Shown here: piece after piece, positions 5,755 to 8,892 of the stretch | How positions within the stretch are numbered: position 1 is the stretch's first letter | Layout: the number at the start of each line of letters is the position of its first letter | NCBI GenBank assembly: GCA_017990865.1 | Contig: JAGNNB010000107.1 | Span: 1 to 8,892, forward strand | Length of the DNA: 8,892 bases | Reading direction: 5' to 3' | Source: Lysobacteraceae bacterium | GTDB lineage: Bacteria; Pseudomonadota; Gammaproteobacteria; Xanthomonadales; Xanthomonadaceae | Position numbers and translations under genes: made by a program | Notes under the pieces: model-generated | Seen by the model: the letters and a program-made list of their open reading frames with translations, nothing else | The model's database searches: none | What the model was told of the DNA's origin: nothing

Positions 5755-8700
5755 TCACTTCAAGATGCAATTGATTTCTTTTGCTGTTGGCGTTAAGAAG
5801 TAGTGGTTTTTGTATTCCTTAAGAGTTTGGCTTGCTACGAGAGCGCACGCCGTATCGTGATCACCGAAAATAATTTGAATGCGCGCAGAGAGAGCCGCTA
5901 GACCTTTTTCGGGCTCCCGATTTTCTTCAATTTTAAGCAGCGATGAGGCCTCTGTAGCTGCTGATATTGCTTTTTTTTCGTTGCCGGACTGCTTGAAATA
6001 TTCCGCTTTCGATACGATGGCTTCGGCCAAAGAAAGTCTCGTCGGCATTGTTTCTTGAAGTTGATGCGCTTCTTGAAGCAAAGCGATAGCTTTATTCATC
6101 TCATCTTCGCGCTGAATTTGTTGCGCGTATCTGGAAGATTTGAAGCGTGCAACGGCGACCAATCTTTTCCATGATGGAGGTATGTTTTTTTTGAAGGAAA
6201 GGAAGTTTTCAGTCAATTGGAAATGCTCTTTCGCTAGATAAATATCGCTCTTTGCGATCGAAATGTCTCCGGCCAATGAGTGGGCATGCGCAAAGTTATA
6301 CATCCAATCGTCGTTTTCTACGTCTTCGAGCGTCAACCGGCAGTAGTGATAAATGGCTTTTTCTATCGTGGTCTCGGCCTGCTCCGGCTTGCCGAGGTCC
6401 AATTCCACTGCCGCCTGTAATTGCAGCAAGCTTGCAAGCTGACGCTTCCAGTCGTTGGCCTTCGGGTGGCTTTTCAGCAATCTTGTTAATATGTCTATCG
6501 ATTCTACGTAGCAGCGACGGGCGTCATTCAGGAGGCCGGTTTTCGCGTAGATGCTACAAATGAATGATGCGGTGACGGCCAACTCGTATGCGTCATCGCT
6601 TTCTTTGTTCTTCCTCTTGGCTTGTGGTGATTCTTTTATTCTCTTGGATTTAGAGAAGTTTTCGAGCGCTGCTTTGTAGTGACCAAGCTCGCTTTCCGCG
6701 AAACCGATGTTGGTCATGGCGTACGACATCTGGAGGTGGCTTTCCGGGTCGACAGGATGATATTTAATGAGGTCTTCTGTGTGTTTAAGGTATTCCTTCC
6801 ACGCGGATATTGCGCCTTCCAAATCGCCCTTGCGGCGTCGGGCTGTGCCTTGCCAGGATTTCGCTTCGCCTGCTTCGGTCAACGCTTTTTTTCCTGTCGG
6901 TTCTTTAGATAATGACTTTTCAGAAAGTTTGACGGATTTTTCTATATTGCTCGATGCTTCTTCATACTTTGATTGCGATAATTGCACCTCTCCAAGCTTA
7001 CGGTAGGCTCGGGAACAACTTATGAGTTCGTCGATGCTGGCATTTTCGGCATCAATGCCTTGGCAGTACTCGATGGCGAGCAAGGCCATTTTTTCTATGA
7101 GTTCGGAGTCTGCCGTGGAATCTACTCTGTCGGCGAGTTCGCCGATCACGAGCGCGTTAGATCTGACGGCGAAAGCACGCCGTTGCTCAGCTTCTTCTCT
7201 GGAATTCATCGCTAGGATTGCCATCGTAGTCGCTGCAATGCTCAAAACGACAAGTCCGGAGATGGCGGCTTTTCGGATCCTGGCATTCAAAGTGCGCCGA
7301 CGATCGGATTGTGCTACGAAATCCATTTCCGTCTTCTCTAAACGGATATTCTTGCGTCGAGAGACCTCCAGAGCTTCGATCAGCGGGATGCCGGGGTTCA
7401 AAAGATGGTCGATTTGGCATCCGCTTTCGTTCCAGCGCTTGGTGGCAATACCCAGTTCGGCACGCGCTTTCAAAAGCCGCTGGTTCTTCTCGCTCCAATC
7501 TGCCGCTCGTGGCCATCTGCGCAGTAACGCTTCGTGCGTGACGCCGAAGCGTGGCCGGCGTTCGTCGTCTTGTTCGCTCGCGAACAATCGTGCATCGATG
7601 AAAGCATAGACCAACGCTTTTGCGTTTTCGTCCAGCGCATCAAGCGCTGGATGGCTGCCGCTGACTGCCCCGGTGTCGGGCTGGACAACTAAAAGTAACG
7701 ACAGTACGTCGTCGAGACTGCTCTGCACTAGCGGCGGCAAGTCGGCGAATACCTCCTCGGCGCGATGGGCGATGCCGCCTTCTAGACCGCCCATTTCGTT
7801 GTAGGCGAAGAAAGTGAGCAGGCTATTTTCCTGATCTCGGCTTTCGTACAGTTGATTGAGCGTGTGTTGGAGTAGAGGCAACACGTCGGGTTTGCCGCGG
7901 GCATCCTCGCGGAGCCGATAGTCCAGATCATCTCCGGTCTCGGCATCGCGTTCGAAATCGAGACCTGCGCATTCGGCAGGAGCGCTGATCATTTCCTCGA
8001 TCTCGCGCGGGCTGGGGCGCATGACGTCGATGTGGCCCTGACTACCCTTGAGTTCCATCAGTTCGGGCAGTGCGTCTTGCAGTTTCTGATAGAAATCGCC
8101 GCGGACGATCATGATGGCCAACGTGCGTTCGCAGCCGCACAAGGCCGTCAGCGCACGCGAGAAGCATTCGTGCGTGCGGTCATCGGCCGGTGTCGCATCG
8201 ACCAGTTTCTCGCCGTGGTCGATCACCAGCAGCAGGTGCGCGAGTGGGAGTTCGGCGGCTTTGCGGTCGGGATGGAGTCGAAAGGCTTCGCTGATGATGC
8301 GCTCGATCGATTCCGGCTTATCGATCAATAAATCCTTGAGATTTTCGATCGGTTGTGGTGGAAAAACCGGACGGTCGCCGAGTGTCCAAGTCGCCAGCGC
8401 CGCGGCCAGTGCGCCTAGAGGGTCGCTCGATTGCGCCGAAGCCAGGTCGCATCGCGCCACGGCCAATGCGCGTAGGTCTTCTCGAGAGCCCGGCTGTGTG
8501 AGCCTGGGGATCACGCCCGCGTTCAGCAGCGAGGTCTTGCCACTGCCGCTGGCGCCGTGCAACAACACGAAGCGGCCGCCTTCCAGTTGGGCGCTCATCG
8601 CTTTCAGCACTTTTTCGCACATGCGTTCGCGGCCGAAAAAGACATCGGCATGGGTCGCATCGAACGCAGAGAGACCGACATACGGGCTGCCGCCGAACCA

Positions 8701-8892
8701 ACTGCGGTCTCGCCTTCGCTGGGGTCGATAATCCTTGGGAAAAACGACTGCGGCTACCGTTCGGTAGCCCTCGCTGCGAACTGTCCTGATATAGCGCGGA
8801 GAACTGCGGTCATCGCCGAGATTATCGCGAAGTTCGGAGATTTCTTTGGTAATGGGATTGTCGTCGAGATATTCGTTTTTCCATACATTTTT
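5755..8892 (-). CDS. Winged-helix / nSTAND1 NTPase / transmembrane / TPR regulator, 5'-partial
   Basis: The gene enters from the right edge; the first in-window ATG (8622) is internal, because the same frame is open to 8892. About 1045 residues are visible. Residues 3-50 are the C-terminal half of an OmpR/CadC-type winged helix (VW, then ISELRDNLGDD and YIRTVRSEGYR). Then comes an nSTAND1-type NTPase: PYVGLSAFD and FFGRE lead-in (70-89), Walker A GASGSGKTS (113-121), Walker B LLLVIDHGEK (220-229), RGDFY (264-268), LPLLQHTLNQL (338-348) and THEALLRRWP (452-461). A basic stretch (RRRTLNARIRK) precedes one membrane helix (about 544-562). The rest is a TPR-like helical array (about 570-1020). By the positive-inside rule the DNA-binding and NTPase parts are cytoplasmic and the TPRs periplasmic, as in CadC. 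Likely a nucleotide-dependent membrane-bound transcription regulator; ligand and target genes unknown. The TPR half is AT-richer than the NTPase half. It stops 111 bases before the 191-residue gene. Confidence 0.9.
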   Translation of the reverse strand, partial: KNVWKNEYLDDNPITKEISELRDNLGDDRSSPRYIRTVRSEGYRTVAAVVFPKDYRPQRRRDRSWFGGSPYVGLSAFDATHADVFFGRERMCEKVLKAMSAQLEGGRFVLLHGASGSGKTSLLNAGVIPRLTQPGSREDLRALAVARCDLASAQSSDPLGALAAALATWTLGDRPVFPPQPIENLKDLLIDKPESIERIISEAFRLHPDRKAAELPLAHLLLVIDHGEKLVDATPADDRTHECFSRALTALCGCERTLAIMIVRGDFYQKLQDALPELMELKGSQGHIDVMRPSPREIEEMISAPAECAGLDFERDAETGDDLDYRLREDARGKPDVLPLLQHTLNQLYESRDQENSLLTFFAYNEMGGLEGGIAHRAEEVFADLPPLVQSSLDDVLSLLLVVQPDTGAVSGSHPALDALDENAKALVYAFIDARLFASEQDDERRPRFGVTHEALLRRWPRAADWSEKNQRLLKARAELGIATKRWNESGCQIDHLLNPGIPLIEALEVSRRKNIRLEKTEMDFVAQSDRRRTLNARIRKAAISGLVVLSIAATTMAILAMNSREEAEQRRAFAVRSNALVIGELADRVDSTADSELIEKMALLAIEYCQGIDAENASIDELISCSRAYRKLGEVQLSQSKYEEASSNIEKSVKLSEKSLSKEPTGKKALTEAGEAKSWQGTARRRKGDLEGAISAWKEYLKHTEDLIKYHPVDPESHLQMSYAMTNIGFAESELGHYKAALENFSKSKRIKESPQAKRKNKESDDAYELAVTASFICSIYAKTGLLNDARRCYVESIDILTRLLKSHPKANDWKRQLASLLQLQAAVELDLGKPEQAETTIEKAIYHYCRLTLEDVENDDWMYNFAHAHSLAGDISIAKSDIYLAKEHFQLTENFLSFKKNIPPSWKRLVAVARFKSSRYAQQIQREDEMNKAIALLQEAHQLQETMPTRLSLAEAIVSKAEYFKQSGNEKKAISAATEASSLLKIEENREPEKGLAALSARIQIIFGDHDTACALVASQTLKEYKNHYFLTPTAKEINCILK

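Noticed and set aside
5755..8622. Taking ATG 8622 as the true start of the large gene
   Set aside because: The same frame is open to the window edge and encodes the FFGRE lead-in of the NTPase and a winged-helix signature, so 8622 is internal.
5068..8892. Labelling the STAND gene and its neighbour an anti-phage defence system
   Set aside because: Some STAND-TPR proteins are phage sensors, but no nuclease, protease or other lethal effector is visible. The output domain is a DNA-binding winged helix and a membrane helix is present, so a regulator is the simpler reading.
1..8892. CRISPR arrays, insertion sequences, rRNA or complete tRNA genes
   Set aside because: I found no regularly spaced repeats, transposase motifs or RNA gene structures in the window.

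Overview
The window reads as a chromosomal segment from a GC-rich proteobacterium. The left half shows about two thirds G+C where I counted (39 of 60 bases at 1801-1860). I would guess a gammaproteobacterium of the Xanthomonadales/Lysobacterales type. That guess rests on the GC-rich coding style, a dispersed palindromic intergenic repeat of a kind common in that group, and a CadC-like winged-helix protein with TPRs, a class I associate with it. It is an inference; nothing here fixes the taxonomy. Apart from the first gene, every gene is on the minus strand.

Left part, 1-4732, host-like composition. (1) The 3' end of a plus-strand gene of unknown function, ending at 944. (2) A convergent intergenic region with a dispersed repeat. 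(3) On the minus strand, a Rieske non-heme iron oxygenase (2475-3563) followed 37 bases later by an AdiC-like APC-superfamily permease (1151-2437). The oxygenase has every metal ligand of the carnitine/betaine monooxygenase type, including the Glu that replaces the usual bridging Asp. The pair probably forms a small uptake-and-degradation unit for a quaternary amine or amino-acid-like substrate, although no reductase partner is visible. (4) A second copy of the dispersed repeat. (5) A two-gene unit: an XRE-like helix-turn-helix protein with a disordered N-terminus (4229-4732), then a 117-residue protein (3810-4163) that resembles an acyl carrier protein but has Asp where the phosphopantetheine Ser should be.

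Middle, 4733-5067. This is an AT-richer non-coding stretch with two strong inverted repeats (4773-4805 and 4886-4925) and a possible promoter for the helix-turn-helix gene.

Right part, 5068-8892, accessory-looking with patchy and often low G+C. A very large gene enters from beyond the right edge and ends at 5755. Its open frame runs to the window end, upstream of the first in-window ATG (8622). That extra stretch encodes the C-terminal half of an OmpR/CadC-type winged-helix DNA-binding domain. The order is winged helix, nSTAND1-type P-loop NTPase, one transmembrane helix, then a long TPR-like region. This looks like a CadC-style membrane-bound regulator with a STAND ATPase inserted between its DNA-binding head and its predicted periplasmic sensor. 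An AT-rich gene for a 191-residue protein of no family I recognise (5068-5643) follows in the same direction with its own ribosome binding site. It is the natural candidate partner. This pair is the best candidate in the window for an undescribed signalling or alarm system, but its function is not shown by the sequence.
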